Assembly (NCBI GenBank): GCA_004558035.1
Contig: SFEJ01000014.1
Location: forward strand, 1-64,000
Source of the DNA: Opitutia bacterium
Lineage (GTDB): Bacteria; Verrucomicrobiota; Verrucomicrobiae; Opitutales; UBA953
Length of the DNA stretch: 64,000 nt
Direction of reading: 5' to 3'
Made by a program: the position numbers and the translations under genes. The notes under the pieces were generated by a model. It was not told the DNA's origin. It did not search any database and saw nothing but the letters and a program-made list of their open reading frames with translations. Below, one piece after another: positions 27,601-37,600 of this stretch (positions are counted from its first letter, which is position 1; the number at the start of each line of letters is the position of its first letter).

Positions 27601-28193
27601 GCGTCGCGCCGCTCGTCGGCGAACGCGAACTCGCCGTGCCCGAGGCGGCCGCCGGCGGGAACGCGCCGCGCGCCGTCCGCATCCGCGCGCGTTTCCGGAA
27701 CGTCGCGCGCCCCGAAAGCGCGGGCGCGCCGCTCTGGATTTTCGAGGCGTTCCCGCGCGCCTACGGCGAATGGGCGCGTGCGATCCGCGCCGTCGCCGCC
27801 GCGGCGTTCGCGCGCGCGCTGTTCCCGGGAACGAACTTCCGCCTCGTCGCGCTCGCGTCCGGAGAAAAAAAACAGCTCGCCGCGACCGTCGTCCGTTCAG
27901 AAGCCGTTCCCGAGGATTTCGCGGCGACGCTCGTCGCGCGCTTTTTCGAGTGGATCGAGAATCCGCCGCCGTTTTTCGCGCGGATGAAGCCGCCGAAGCC
28001 CGACGAAAACGCGGCGGCCTTCGCCGAGAATTTTCTGCGGGAAGAGCCGGGCTCCTACAACGTGACGGATTACGACCGCCCGCACCGCGAGTTCTTCTAC
28101 GGCTCGAACCTGGAGCTTTTCCGCGCCCGCATCGAAACGGAAACCTTCCCCTTCGCCCGCGACGCCGCGACGCTCCTCGCGCCTTCCGCCTGA
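24684..28193 (+). CDS. recC: Exodeoxyribonuclease V gamma subunit (RecC)
   Basis: A 1169-residue protein, the typical RecC length. RecC is the Chi-scanning subunit of RecBCD: a helicase-like fold without active ATPase motifs plus an inactive nuclease domain. Recognisable parts are VLVMNAAQRVWLQHFIAE near residue 42, LFVFAPTALPRTHFEMLLRL near 225, MREMEILRDDMRELFRRDPELRPRDVLVMMPD (around 395-425, the LRPxDVLVMxP signature) and the helicase-like GKITFCRLQPLRNIPAKVIFLAGMN near 690. recB normally follows recC but here the prophage integrase follows 234 bases later; neither recB nor recD is in the window. Confidence 0.93.
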   Translation: MTPAPERRFRFVPAFSLERLAAALADEIAKRRDPFEPETVLVMNAAQRVWLQHFIAERNGVCANVNFLSPENFFARLGKKPDEAAADAAVAGDALAWRIFRALGEADAAGSAVPEKFRFRFREDTEEDRMTLARMLADLFWRYQSFRPEMIEAWQRGADDDETAGAPRGDAEFLAEYARQRRLWRALRLDDASVPALRALDFIRGNALPDAAALPHRLFVFAPTALPRTHFEMLLRLSERAEVFFYCHTLSSDLWTETRDEKTLLREARRRPQLKSEAEWISLLRDEAAARGNELLLSWGKAARMLAMRLVDEGFADADSTDEAPPPRDSLLHAIQADIRENVVRARAAGTPADGNAVTPPPADVEADARDAVSLRVHVAHSPMREMEILRDDMRELFRRDPELRPRDVLVMMPDTDAYAPFVRAVFGRSEFPFSLADRGDVGRFRGIEAFLEILRVAQGEIRLGETLALLDSPPLARGLELDEADVAALRKILIRSNARWGMDAQAREEKIFEDAPLVVCGEPSSRGDGEASAAAGTFYRNSWAFALRRCALGVMLDDESAEIPREFGGIPTTLPLADLPENAATLLAKFAALADALDAARRAFDGEKKSVPAWSAFLRDEIAARLFAFDEDEQEEQTLLYSAIDALRRDAENAGLTDADVCSLKTAIASLEGRSWESGHAEGLLRGKITFCRLQPLRNIPAKVIFLAGMNAESFPRAAPKSAFDLIAEWPRGRGSELALWDRTPRDEDCLLLLEAVLAARRCLRFSYVGRGAGDNAEIPPCGPLAKFIDVAEALAPREKFIFEHPARPREILDALARPGSEPWRSPFAGTPGFALSEKEAKIFSALDAGTLADFFADPAKFVCEKRLRRREARQENEPEDDDPENESAKSPTLLDVAAGTLPDADFGAGGNPSEATEAALRRELVETAEKALAAGALSALTDPAASADDALGELKPSNALGGLGIGEKLVRVAPLVGERELAVPEAAAGGNAPRAVRIRARFRNVARPESAGAPLWIFEAFPRAYGEWARAIRAVAAAAFARALFPGTNFRLVALASGEKKQLAATVVRSEAVPEDFAATLVARFFEWIENPPPFFARMKPPKPDENAAAFAENFLREEPGSYNVTDYDRPHREFFYGSNLELFRARIETETFPFARDAATLLAPSA

Positions 28194-28427
28194 AAAATCC
28201 GACCGCGAAAAGCGCGAATGAACGCGAATTTTTATAGGAGGGTAAGCGTTCTACCCACAAGCCTTTTGAGGCGAAAAACCGTGAAACCCGCATGAACACT
28301 GACGCCAGCATTTATGCGGCTTAGAAGCGATTTTCTTTGTTTTACGGCTATCTCGCACTTTTCGCGCGAAAATTCATTATTTTCTTTATTTTCATCAAAT
28401 TTTGTCCAGAATTTGTCCAACAAACAG
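28194..28427. other. recC-to-integrase junction, candidate left attachment region
   Basis: No gene is seen. It holds a small hairpin GGGTA...TACCC (28239-28255), an inverted pair CCGCATGAA / TTTATGCGG (28286-28294 and 28309-28317) and a direct repeat of TTTGTCCA (about 28401-28419) just before the integrase ATG. The prophage/host boundary must lie here, but the core attachment sequence cannot be fixed without the right end. No tRNA is present. Confidence 0.5.
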
Positions 28428-29516
28428 ATGAAAAACATAGAGAAGAGAAACTCGGCAAAGCCCTATCGCGTGCGAATCTGCATCAAAGGGAAGAAGCTTT
28501 GCAAGTCATTCAAGACTCGCGCGGAGGCGGACACGCAACTCGCGCTATGGCGACAGCAGAGCATGTTCAACGTCACAGCGAAAGACGTCGCCGAACTTAT
28601 CCTGTGCAAAAACAAGCTCGGCAACGCGTCGCTCACCCAAGCCGTGGACTTCTACCTGTCGAAGCACCCGCCCGAAAACTGCCCGACCATCGCCCAAGCC
28701 CTCGACCAATACCTGCAATACCTCAAGGACAAGAAACGAACCTCCAAATACATCTCCAGCACGAGCTCGCAGCTCAAAGGATTCCTCAAAAAATTCTCGG
28801 ACATGCCGGCTTCGACGCTGACGAACGACGACGTTTCGAGCTGGATCGCCGAAGAAATCGCGACGGGCGTCGCGCCGAGAACGATTTTCAACAGATTCAA
28901 CGCCGCGCGCGTGTTCGCCGGCTGGCTCAAATGGAAGAAATGGCTGCGCGACATGCCGGACTTCGACGACCGAGAGCTGCCGAAAATGGTCGTGAAGGAG
29001 CCGGAATACAACACCGCCGCCGAAACCGCCGCCATCTTCGACGCCCTCGAACGAAATTTCCCCGAAGCGATTCCGTTCTTCGCAGTCCGTGCTTTCTTCG
29101 GCTTGCGCACTTCCGAAGCGCGCCGCATGTCATGGGAAGACGTCGATCTCGACGCCGAAATACTGCGCGTCCGCGCCACCAAATCCAAACTTGGTATCGC
29201 GCGCACGCTCGACGCCGAAATCGCTCCGCGCACAGCCTTCGTTTGGCTCAAAGCCTACAAGGAATACCCGTTCAACGTCAGCGAAGCCCTCGCAAGCCGC
29301 GTTTCGCGCGCCGTCGGCGGCATCAAACACAACGTTTTCCGAAAAACCTTCGCCACCATGCTGACGTCGCTGACGCGCAACCAGCACGCGACCATGCTCG
29401 CCACGGGGCACACGTCCCTCGGCACGCTCAAACGGCACTACGAGGCGGCGAAGCAGACCAAAGCCGAAGCTGAAGCCTACTTCGCCGTCCTGCCGAAGCT
29501 GCGTCCCGCTCAATAG
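28428..29516 (+). CDS. int: Tyrosine-type phage integrase
   Basis: A 362-residue site-specific recombinase. The N-terminal arm-binding part has KPYRVRICIKGKKLCKSFKT near residue 10. A SAM-like core-binding domain is at about 95-180. The catalytic domain (about 195-350) shows the family residues: Arg in AFFGLRTSEARRMSWEDVD, a Lys in ATKSK, the box II HNVFRKTFATML (H-x-x-x-R), GHTSLGTLKRHY with the His and the Tyr nucleophile. The ATG at 28428 is chosen over an upstream one at 28314 because family homology starts here. It is the only plus-strand gene at the prophage left end and overlaps the stop of the minus-strand polyvalent gene by 7 bases. Confidence 0.92.
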   Translation: MKNIEKRNSAKPYRVRICIKGKKLCKSFKTRAEADTQLALWRQQSMFNVTAKDVAELILCKNKLGNASLTQAVDFYLSKHPPENCPTIAQALDQYLQYLKDKKRTSKYISSTSSQLKGFLKKFSDMPASTLTNDDVSSWIAEEIATGVAPRTIFNRFNAARVFAGWLKWKKWLRDMPDFDDRELPKMVVKEPEYNTAAETAAIFDALERNFPEAIPFFAVRAFFGLRTSEARRMSWEDVDLDAEILRVRATKSKLGIARTLDAEIAPRTAFVWLKAYKEYPFNVSEALASRVSRAVGGIKHNVFRKTFATMLTSLTRNQHATMLATGHTSLGTLKRHYEAAKQTKAEAEAYFAVLPKLRPAQ

Positions 29517-32500
29517 CCGTCGGGACTATACTCGGCGTCGTCGCCGTCGTCGCCGAACACCGCGTCGTAAAGCTTCAGCGCGTAGCGACCGCCGCCCGTC
29601 GTTTTCGCCCAGCTGCGCATGATGTCGCCCCAAGTCTTTTCGTTCGGAAAGTCCGGCATGTTCGGGTTTTCGTCGCGGAGCTTATACCAAGTCTCCTTCC
29701 CGGCACGCCAGCTTTCGCGAACGAACCGCTCCGAGATCGAGAACGCGGACGTCTCGGACAGCACCGTCCCTGCCGGCACGCGCTTCTTCTCGCCCGTCAA
29801 CGCCTCGCTCAGCCACCCGTAGGTATCCGCCAAACCGAAGAGCAATGACCCGACGACCGAGCCTTTGGCGCCGCCGAGCAGCGTAGCGACGCCTGTCTGC
29901 CGCCAATCGATGCGCTCCCAAAGCGGCTTATCGTCGTCATCGTCGCCGTCGGCGAGCGCCGAAAGCACCAGCTGCAGCACGATGTCCTGCGCCGCGCCAT
30001 AAAGCAGATGGTAGGCGAATACCCTCTTGCCGAGCTTCTTCCACCGCTTCCAACTCGTAAGCCCCGCTTTGCCGGAGCCGAACACGTCCGCGAACGAACG
30101 CAGCTCGTTGGAAAATGCTTGGTCGTTCTGCGTGCGGAACTGCGTCAACATGCGCGCCACGCTCGACGGATTACGCTGCAGCGACGTCATATTCGTCGCG
30201 CGGCGAGTCTGCTGACACTTCTCGAACTGGTCCATGTAGCGCTTCGCCGCCCAATCGCGGGCGCTCGCTTCATCCATGCCTTTGTCGAGCGCGTCCACGT
30301 AATACTCATGGTAATACCCGAGTCCCATCAATGCCGCGATCGCGTCGCCGAAGCCGACAGGAGACATCGCCATGTCCTTCAGCCGCCGCAACAGCCGTCC
30401 CGGCGTCGTCAGCTTGCCGCGCAGCGCGTCGTCCAGCCGCGAACGCGCATATTCGTCCCAGCGAGCTTTCGCCGCGGGATGCGCGAAAAACGCCTTGGCG
30501 TCGCCGAGGAACGCAGTCACGCGCAGCGGAAACAGCCCAGCCTTCAAATCCCGCGCGACGCCGAAATCGGACTCGCCAAGCAGCGTTCCCGCGCTCAACG
30601 CCTGTTTCAACATGCACATCCAGCTGCCCGCCAGCGCGACGAAGCTCGTCGATTGCATCATCAGCGGACCGACCTTGCTTTCGTCCGCGCGGGCGAGCTG
30701 CGCCGGAGTCCCCAGCACGCGCGTCAAATGCGACTTCAGCCCGTCCAAATCCGCCTTCGGCACACGCGTTTCGAGCGCCGTCGAGAACTCATCCGTGAAG
30801 AACAGCCGCTCGACGTTCAAATGAGTTCCCGCGTAAGCGATTGCGTGCATCGTCTCCATCATCTGATCGTGCACGACCGACAAGAACGAACGCCCCGCGT
30901 TCAGCTCATTCGTGTTCAGCACGCGAGACTGAAAACGACGCCCGACGGCGAGCACGGTCGCGCCAGGCTCGCCGATGCCGCTCCCGTTGTGATACCCGAG
31001 CGGATAATAATCCGTCTCGCCGAACGGATCGAACATGTCGAACCCATAAACTTCGCGGTAAGCCGCGTTCAGCTGCGGATAAAGCTCCGCCCAGCGCTCA
31101 CGCCAAGCCTCCTTCAGCTTCCACAACACGCCGCCGCGCCATGTGCGGATGAACATGTCCAGCTCGCCGCCGTCGCGGCACTCGCGCACATACTCCTGCC
31201 GAGCCAAGAGGGCTTCCGGGTCTTTTTCCGAAAGCGACGTCGGCATCGCCAGCACGGCTTGAAAAGACTTCTGCCGCGCCGACATGTAGATGTTCAGAAG
31301 CTGCATCGGCGTCAGTTCCTTGAGCCGCTCGCGCCGACGATGGTCAAACCTGCCCGAATCCTTCAAATCCTTCGCCGACACCGGCATCGTCTCCAGCTCG
31401 TAGAGCGCCGCCGCCCAGCCTTTGCCGAAAATGCGCTTGCACACGCTTTCTTCCCATTCCAGCTGCTCGCCGCGAAGCGTGTCGAAGCGCACCGAGGCGT
31501 CGTTCAAATCGCGCTCCAAGCTGATGACGAATGCCTCCGCGCGGTCGTAAAGAACGCCGCTCGCCCGCTTGATGAGACCGCGAAGCCTGTCGCCGACAGA
31601 GAAAATCCCCTGCCGAGGTCCGCCGCGACTGCGTTTTCCCTCCTGCTGATGGGCGTTCTCGCCGAGAGCCTCGACGAAATCCTTGGCGCGCTCACGCTGT
31701 TCTTCGCGCATCGCGCGCACTTTCTCGCGCTGTTCAAGGAACGAGAAATCCCGCATCGAGAGAATCCGCCAAAACGCGCGATCCGCCATCTCCGAAGACA
31801 TGTTCCCGCCGCCGCCGATCAGCATCAGCGCATACTCGCGAGCCCGAGAATGATCGTCGCGCTCCTTGGAATCGGCGAGCGCGTCCAGCGCCGCACGCAC
31901 CTCGGAAAACGGCTTGTCCCAATACTCGCGAGCCACGTCGCGCAGCTGCTGGCACAACACGCGGAACTCCGGCGTGTAATAAGCCGCGTCGTCGTTCACG
32001 CGCTCATCCAGCTTCGGCAGACCCAGCACGAGATTCAGCAGGCGCCCGCGGGCGAAAGGCGCGCGAGCCTCGCTGCTCTGTCGAGCGGACAACGAAAGCA
32101 GCTCGTGCGCCGCCGTCACGGCGTCCGTCAGCGTCTGCGCGCGCTCCAACGCGCCCAGCGCGTCCAGCGTCCGCCCGTCCGAGCCGTTCCCGAGCGCCGT
32201 TTCCGCAAGCTTGGCGACGTCCTGCTTGAACGCGCGCACGAAATCGCTGCCCTCGTCGAAAATGCCGTCGAAACGACGCAGCGCGTCCAACATTCGGTTT
32301 CGTTCCGCATTCATCTCAAGCTTTTCGTCCGTCGTGAACACGCCCGACTTTATCTGCGCGTCCAACTCCTCAAGCTTCGCCTCGAACTGTGCCCGAGCCG
32401 TAGCCAGCGAAGACTGAAACGCGTGATAGACCTTGCCCGGGTCGTCCTTCAACGCGTCAAAGCCCGCGTCCGCGCCTTCCACGCCCAGCGCGCGCAGCAC

Positions 32501-34680
32501 CTTGTTCCATGCGTCCGCAGCCAGCTGCGCGACCACGCGCCGCGCCTCCGTCGCCGGATCCAAATCCTCGAACGCGTCCTCCACTTCACTTTCGCGCGCG
32601 TCCGATTCCCTGTCTGCCGCGTCCGCGCGGTTCTGCGCCGCCGCGTCCTTCACGCTCGGCATTCCGCGCTCCAGCATCGCTTTCGCGATTCCCAGCGCGC
32701 GCGTCGCTTCGGTCAGCACGTCGCCCGCAGCAGCAAGCCTGTTCCGCAGCGCGGTTTGCTCGGCTTCGGCAGCACCTTCGCGCGCCTCATACTCGCCTCT
32801 CACCAGCCCGTCGCGGATACCGCGCAGCTTCGCGATCATCGCGTCCGGAAGCGCGCCGTCCAGTGCGTCCTTGATGAACCCGTCCATCGCCTCGACTTCG
32901 CTCGCCGCCTTACCGTCCTTGCCGTATTTGTCGCGCATTTCGGACAGGCGCGAACGGAACGACACCGCGCGGCGTTCTTCCTGCCGCTCGCTTTGCTCCA
33001 TCGCTGCCGCCTGTCCCGATGCCAACTTCAGCTTGCGCGCCGCCTCGCCCGCGCTCTTGGAATAGCCGGCGGGGAGAGCCAGCTGCTCGGGGCGCTCGCC
33101 GCGCGCCCGTGCCTTTTCTTCTTCCTGCATCTTATCGCGCACGCTCGCCTCGGTCGCCGCGCCGCAGTAGATCTGCTCATAGGCGCTCGAATAAAGGTCT
33201 GACTGCGCCAAATTATACGCCGCCATCGCCACCGCGCCGCGCGCCTCGGCGGGCGTGAAGCTGCGGTTCTTCGCCGCTGCGCGCACGATTTGGCAGATCT
33301 GCATCACCTTCGCCTTGATGTAGCTGCGCTCCGCCGCACCCATGTTCCGCACGTCGTTCGTCAGCAGCACCTCGCCGCGCCTGTCCGCGCCGCTCGCCAG
33401 CGTTTTCGCCGCGCACGCGCGAACGCGCTCGTCGATCATGTCTTCAAAGTTCCGCTGCGAATCACGACGCACGCGCGAAGCACGCTGTCCGTCAGAAGTG
33501 CCTTCGCGACGCGGACGAATCAAAGACTGAAATTTAGGAACGCCGGAAGAACGCCTTTCTCGATTTGCTTTGATGTTCTCAAACAGGAGAGAAGCGCCTT
33601 CAGATTCATACTTCCCGCCGATTCTATACGCTACAAGCCTACCGTTGCTGTCGAAGCAAGCATCTCCATCACTTGATCGTGCTCCGGGAAGACCCCCGAC
33701 CTCTCGTGGTAATTCAGAATCGAACGCCCCATCCGAAGAAGCTGCTTTTCCGTTTTCAGACAAAGCAGCGTCTGAAATATCGTCTCGGAAGAGAGCCCGC
33801 AATAAATCAACAGATGGCAGACGCCCGCGCGACGTGGCGTCATCCAAGAGCTGGTATGCTCGTTTTCTCCTGCGTTCAAATTCATCCTTCGGCAAATTTA
33901 TGTCGAAAACGGCGAGGATGTCAAACGGAGCGGAAAGTGAATTCGATTTCCGAATCAGATAAGCCCGCTCGGACCCGACACTGAAATAGAAATCAATCTT
34001 TCGCTTGCTGTCGCGCAGCGCGCCGTAATTACTGTTCAACTCGGCAAGCTCCTGCATATCGACGACCCGCCAATTGTCCCACTTCCCACGCTTCCGGAGA
34101 ACCGAATACCTAATGTCCGGATTCTCCCGCGCATACGTCCCAGCATTCTCCGTCGCGCTCTTGATTTGCTCGGGGAAAAACGCGATTTTCACGTCGTCCG
34201 AAAGCGTCCGCTTCGGAATGAAGCCGTCGTAGCCCAACACATCGGCGACCCCGCGAAGCGCAGATTCTCCGCCCCACACCGAAAACAGCTCTCCGAGGAT
34301 GTCCGAATCCGACGTCTCAACGTAGTTGTTGCTCACGGAGAAAATCGCATTCACGGCTTCCTCAAGAGAACGCTCATACCATTCCTTGCCCGGATACCCC
34401 CTGTCGCTGCTCGCATAATCCGCAACCGTGTCCCCGTTCGGATCTATCCGCCGAATCACGCGCTTCAAGTCTTCTTTGGAAATCTTGTTTCTCCCGGGCT
34501 CCAACGGGTTTCTGATGTTGAGAAACACGCCCATGATTTCGTTCCCGTAGCCGCGCGCGTAATCTTCATCTTCCGTGAAATAAAAACCTCTGCCGAGCGA
34601 AGACCCGTTCCGCATTCCGAACTTGTGCGAAAATTCGTAAAACTTCTCGCTCGTCCCATGGTAAACCACCAGCGGCTCCG
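29510..34680 (-). CDS. Giant polyvalent virion protein, C-terminal part (after the frame lesion)
   Basis: About 1720 residues. It opens with an ADP-ribosyltransferase-like module: EPLVVYHGTSEKFYEFSHKF, GSSLGRGFYFTEDEDYARGYG and IMGVFLNIRNPLEPG, the His/Tyr and downstream segments of polyvalent-protein ART domains. A long helical, alanine-rich region follows (about residues 550-1000). The C-terminal 500 residues, with YYHEYYVDALDKGMDEASARD and NPSSVARMLTQFRTQNDQAF, resemble the membrane-interacting ends of large internal virion proteins. It has no start codon of its own in the expected place: the preceding frame at 34.7 kb reads into it except for a 2-base deficit near 34678-34681. I therefore treat it as the continuation of the gene starting at 40442. 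Presumed role: ejected with the phage DNA, modifying or protecting inside the host. Confidence 0.75.
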
Positions 34681-37600
34681 TCCTTTTCGTCCTTCCGCTT
34701 CGCCGCGGCTTCCCAATCACCGAACCACCGCTTGAACCGTTTCGTCCGCACCAGCACCCACTGCTCCGCGTCCAGCTTCGACGGCGCGCCGTTCGGCGCC
34801 TTCATAAATGAACCGTTTTTCTGCGCATCTTCGCGGATTTTCGCCTTCTCCGCCTCGATTTCCGCCAAGATCTCGGGCTTTGCGCGTCCATCTTCGCCGA
34901 AGTCGCTCGACTCAAGATACTCCGTCTCAGCAGTCCCGTTCGTCTCATTCTTCCCATTCCCTCTCACCTTCGAGAACCGCGCCTTCCCCGTAATCCGCAC
35001 CCGCTCATCCGCGTTGTAGATCACGTAGTTGTGCCCGTGGCGATAATCGTCCGTGTGCATCCCGCCCACCGGCATCGTGTGCCCGATGAAGCCAGCGTCG
35101 TCCAACGCCAACGAAATGTCGCGACGGTCTATTGCCCTTGCATCAGTATGCAAACGAGAAAGAACAGGAGGACGATCCCTATACGATTCATAAAACGTTG
35201 CCAGCTCCGGGTTCCGCTTCTGCAACGCCGTAAGAAACTTGTCAAACTGTTCCCGCGTCAGCTCCTTCGTCCAATCCAGCATATTCTCCGCCGTCTCATC
35301 AAACTCGACACGGTAGGTATAAGGACGAACAACGGGTCTCCCTGTTTTAGCGGCAAACCAGTTCTCATACGCACGCATGGCGGAATCAGAGGCGATGTCA
35401 AATGCACGCTTAGACGAAACCAACTCCGGCTTTAACGCACGCGCTTTTTCTAAAAGAGGATCAATCGATTCAAGAACGTCCAGCAGCTCCTGCTTCAGAG
35501 AACACGAACTGTTGGAAACCTCGCGCTTGAAAGAAAGAACGTTTTTGAGTAAGCAATCGACGTCATAATTATCCGGGGCACTATTGACTCGCTCGATGTG
35601 TGCAAACGTTCTGCATGCCAATTCCCAAATTCGGACATCCTCCGCTGTCGCCGAAAGCTTACGATACACCCTCCCACAAGCCTCACCAATTTTCCGCTCA
35701 ATGTCGCGACATTGATGCAGTAGATCGTAATAGTTTTCTCGAATCGGTTTTACAGCTTCAAATTTTTCGGAATAAATCTTTTCAAGCTCGGAAGCCTTTT
35801 TAAGCATTTCGGGTGTAAGTTCTTTCGCCTCCCCAAATCGGGTGAACTGCTCTCGATAGTTCCTCCATACCCTCGGACGCGTCAGAAAATACATGCCCCA
35901 GCCGTAATACTGCGAACCTTCCCCCGTCCCCATGAACAACGAATCGAACTTCTCGAAGTCTGCCGCGCTCACGTGAAACGCCTTGCCCGGGCGCACGACC
36001 GAGTAGCTTACGCCCCCGACGTCCACCTCGTCCCCGTCGTCCACCAGCTCGCTCAGCTTCTTACCCGCTTCCTTCGCGTCCAGCGGCACGACTCCCCCGC
36101 GACTTACAAGCCCGTTTCCGGAAGACTCAACGGAGTCAGCCAGCGCCCCATTGAACGTTCCCACGTCGATCCAATTCTTCACGCCATCAACGATGTCGTC
36201 CGCTTTCGCCTTGGAAAACTTGTCCGGATAATAAACGAACTGAACAAGCTCAGCTCCGCGAGCAGGATGAAAACGAGTATCGAACAGCTTAACGACGACA
36301 CTCGTGTTTCCTGTAGGCTCTTTGCGTTCGGCGAACTGAATCGCTTTCGCTCGATGATCGCTGATTCTCAAAGTCAGACGCTCATCGTCGCGAATCTGAT
36401 GCACATATTTGCTGCCCTTGTCGCTTTTAAACCCGAACGCACGCTTCAGTGCGGACAAGAATTGTTTCGGATCGGGAATGTTCTTTCCTCTCAACCCGTC
36501 AAGCGAATCAAGAATCTGCTTGCGATTTCCGTCGGTGATTGAGATATTTACGCCCGAATCCTCGGGGGCGATCGTCGGGTTGGTTTCACGACCAATGGCT
36601 GGCAAGGCTTCCCGGGGATTCTTTGCATTCTCTGTTCCGGAACGTCTCCGCGAATACTTTTCGTCCCCTTCTTCTCCTTCCTCTCCGACGCCTACCGCCT
36701 CCTCGCCGTCGCTCGCAAGCACCGCGTCCATCATCTCCCGCATCGCCGCGTGCGCGTCGCTCAGACCGCCCGCGCGCTCAAACGACGCCTCGTCATCCGC
36801 ACCTCTGCCCGTCACCAGCGGAAACGCCTTCGCGAACAGCCCGCGCACCTTCGTCCACCACTTGTGGCTCGCGTCGTCCAGCTCATCAAGCAGCTCCTGC
36901 TCGAACTCCGTCTCGAAAAGAAACGCGCCGACTTCCTCAAGCACTTCCGCCACCTCTGCGCCGCCGCGCTCGCCGTAGCCGTATTCCGCCGCCACGCGGT
37001 CGCGAAGCCACTGCGGAACGTTCGCAACATACTCCTTCATCTTGTAGCCCAGCGCCGCCAGCTTCTCCAGCCGCTCTTTCTCCTCGGGCGTCACACGATC
37101 GCCGAGCAGCTCCAGCTTCGCGCGCGCTTTCGCGCACTGCGCCCACACGTTGTGCCAAACGGCTTCATGCAGCGTAGTCCCGACCAAGCCGTTCACGTCC
37201 GACACCCACGCACGGTCGCCGTCGAAGATGCCGTTCACCTCGCCACGCACAATCTTCGCGCGATCCGCCGCGCTCGCCCAGCTCGGCACAGCACCGATTT
37301 CAAGCTCGATGCCGAACAGTTTTTTCATCATGCGGATCAGCTTGACGCGCCCTTTTTCGGTCAGCGCAGACATCTCGACGCGATTGCGATCTTCCGCGCG
37401 AGCCTCCCAAGAATAACGCACGAACTCGGCGAACGACCCGACGCCGTTCGTCACGCCGGCATGCTTCGCCGCGTAAAAACCAAGCCTCTCCGCGCGAGTC
37501 TCCTTGCTCGTGCGCGTCTGCAGGTCTTTACGGCAGCTCTCAGCATAAGCCTCAAGCGCAGACTCGAACTGAAACGCGCTGTAAGCGCGCGCACGCAGCC

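Noticed and set aside
28194..28320. tRNA gene as the integration target
   Set aside because: No cloverleaf, T-loop or acceptor stem could be found in the junction region.
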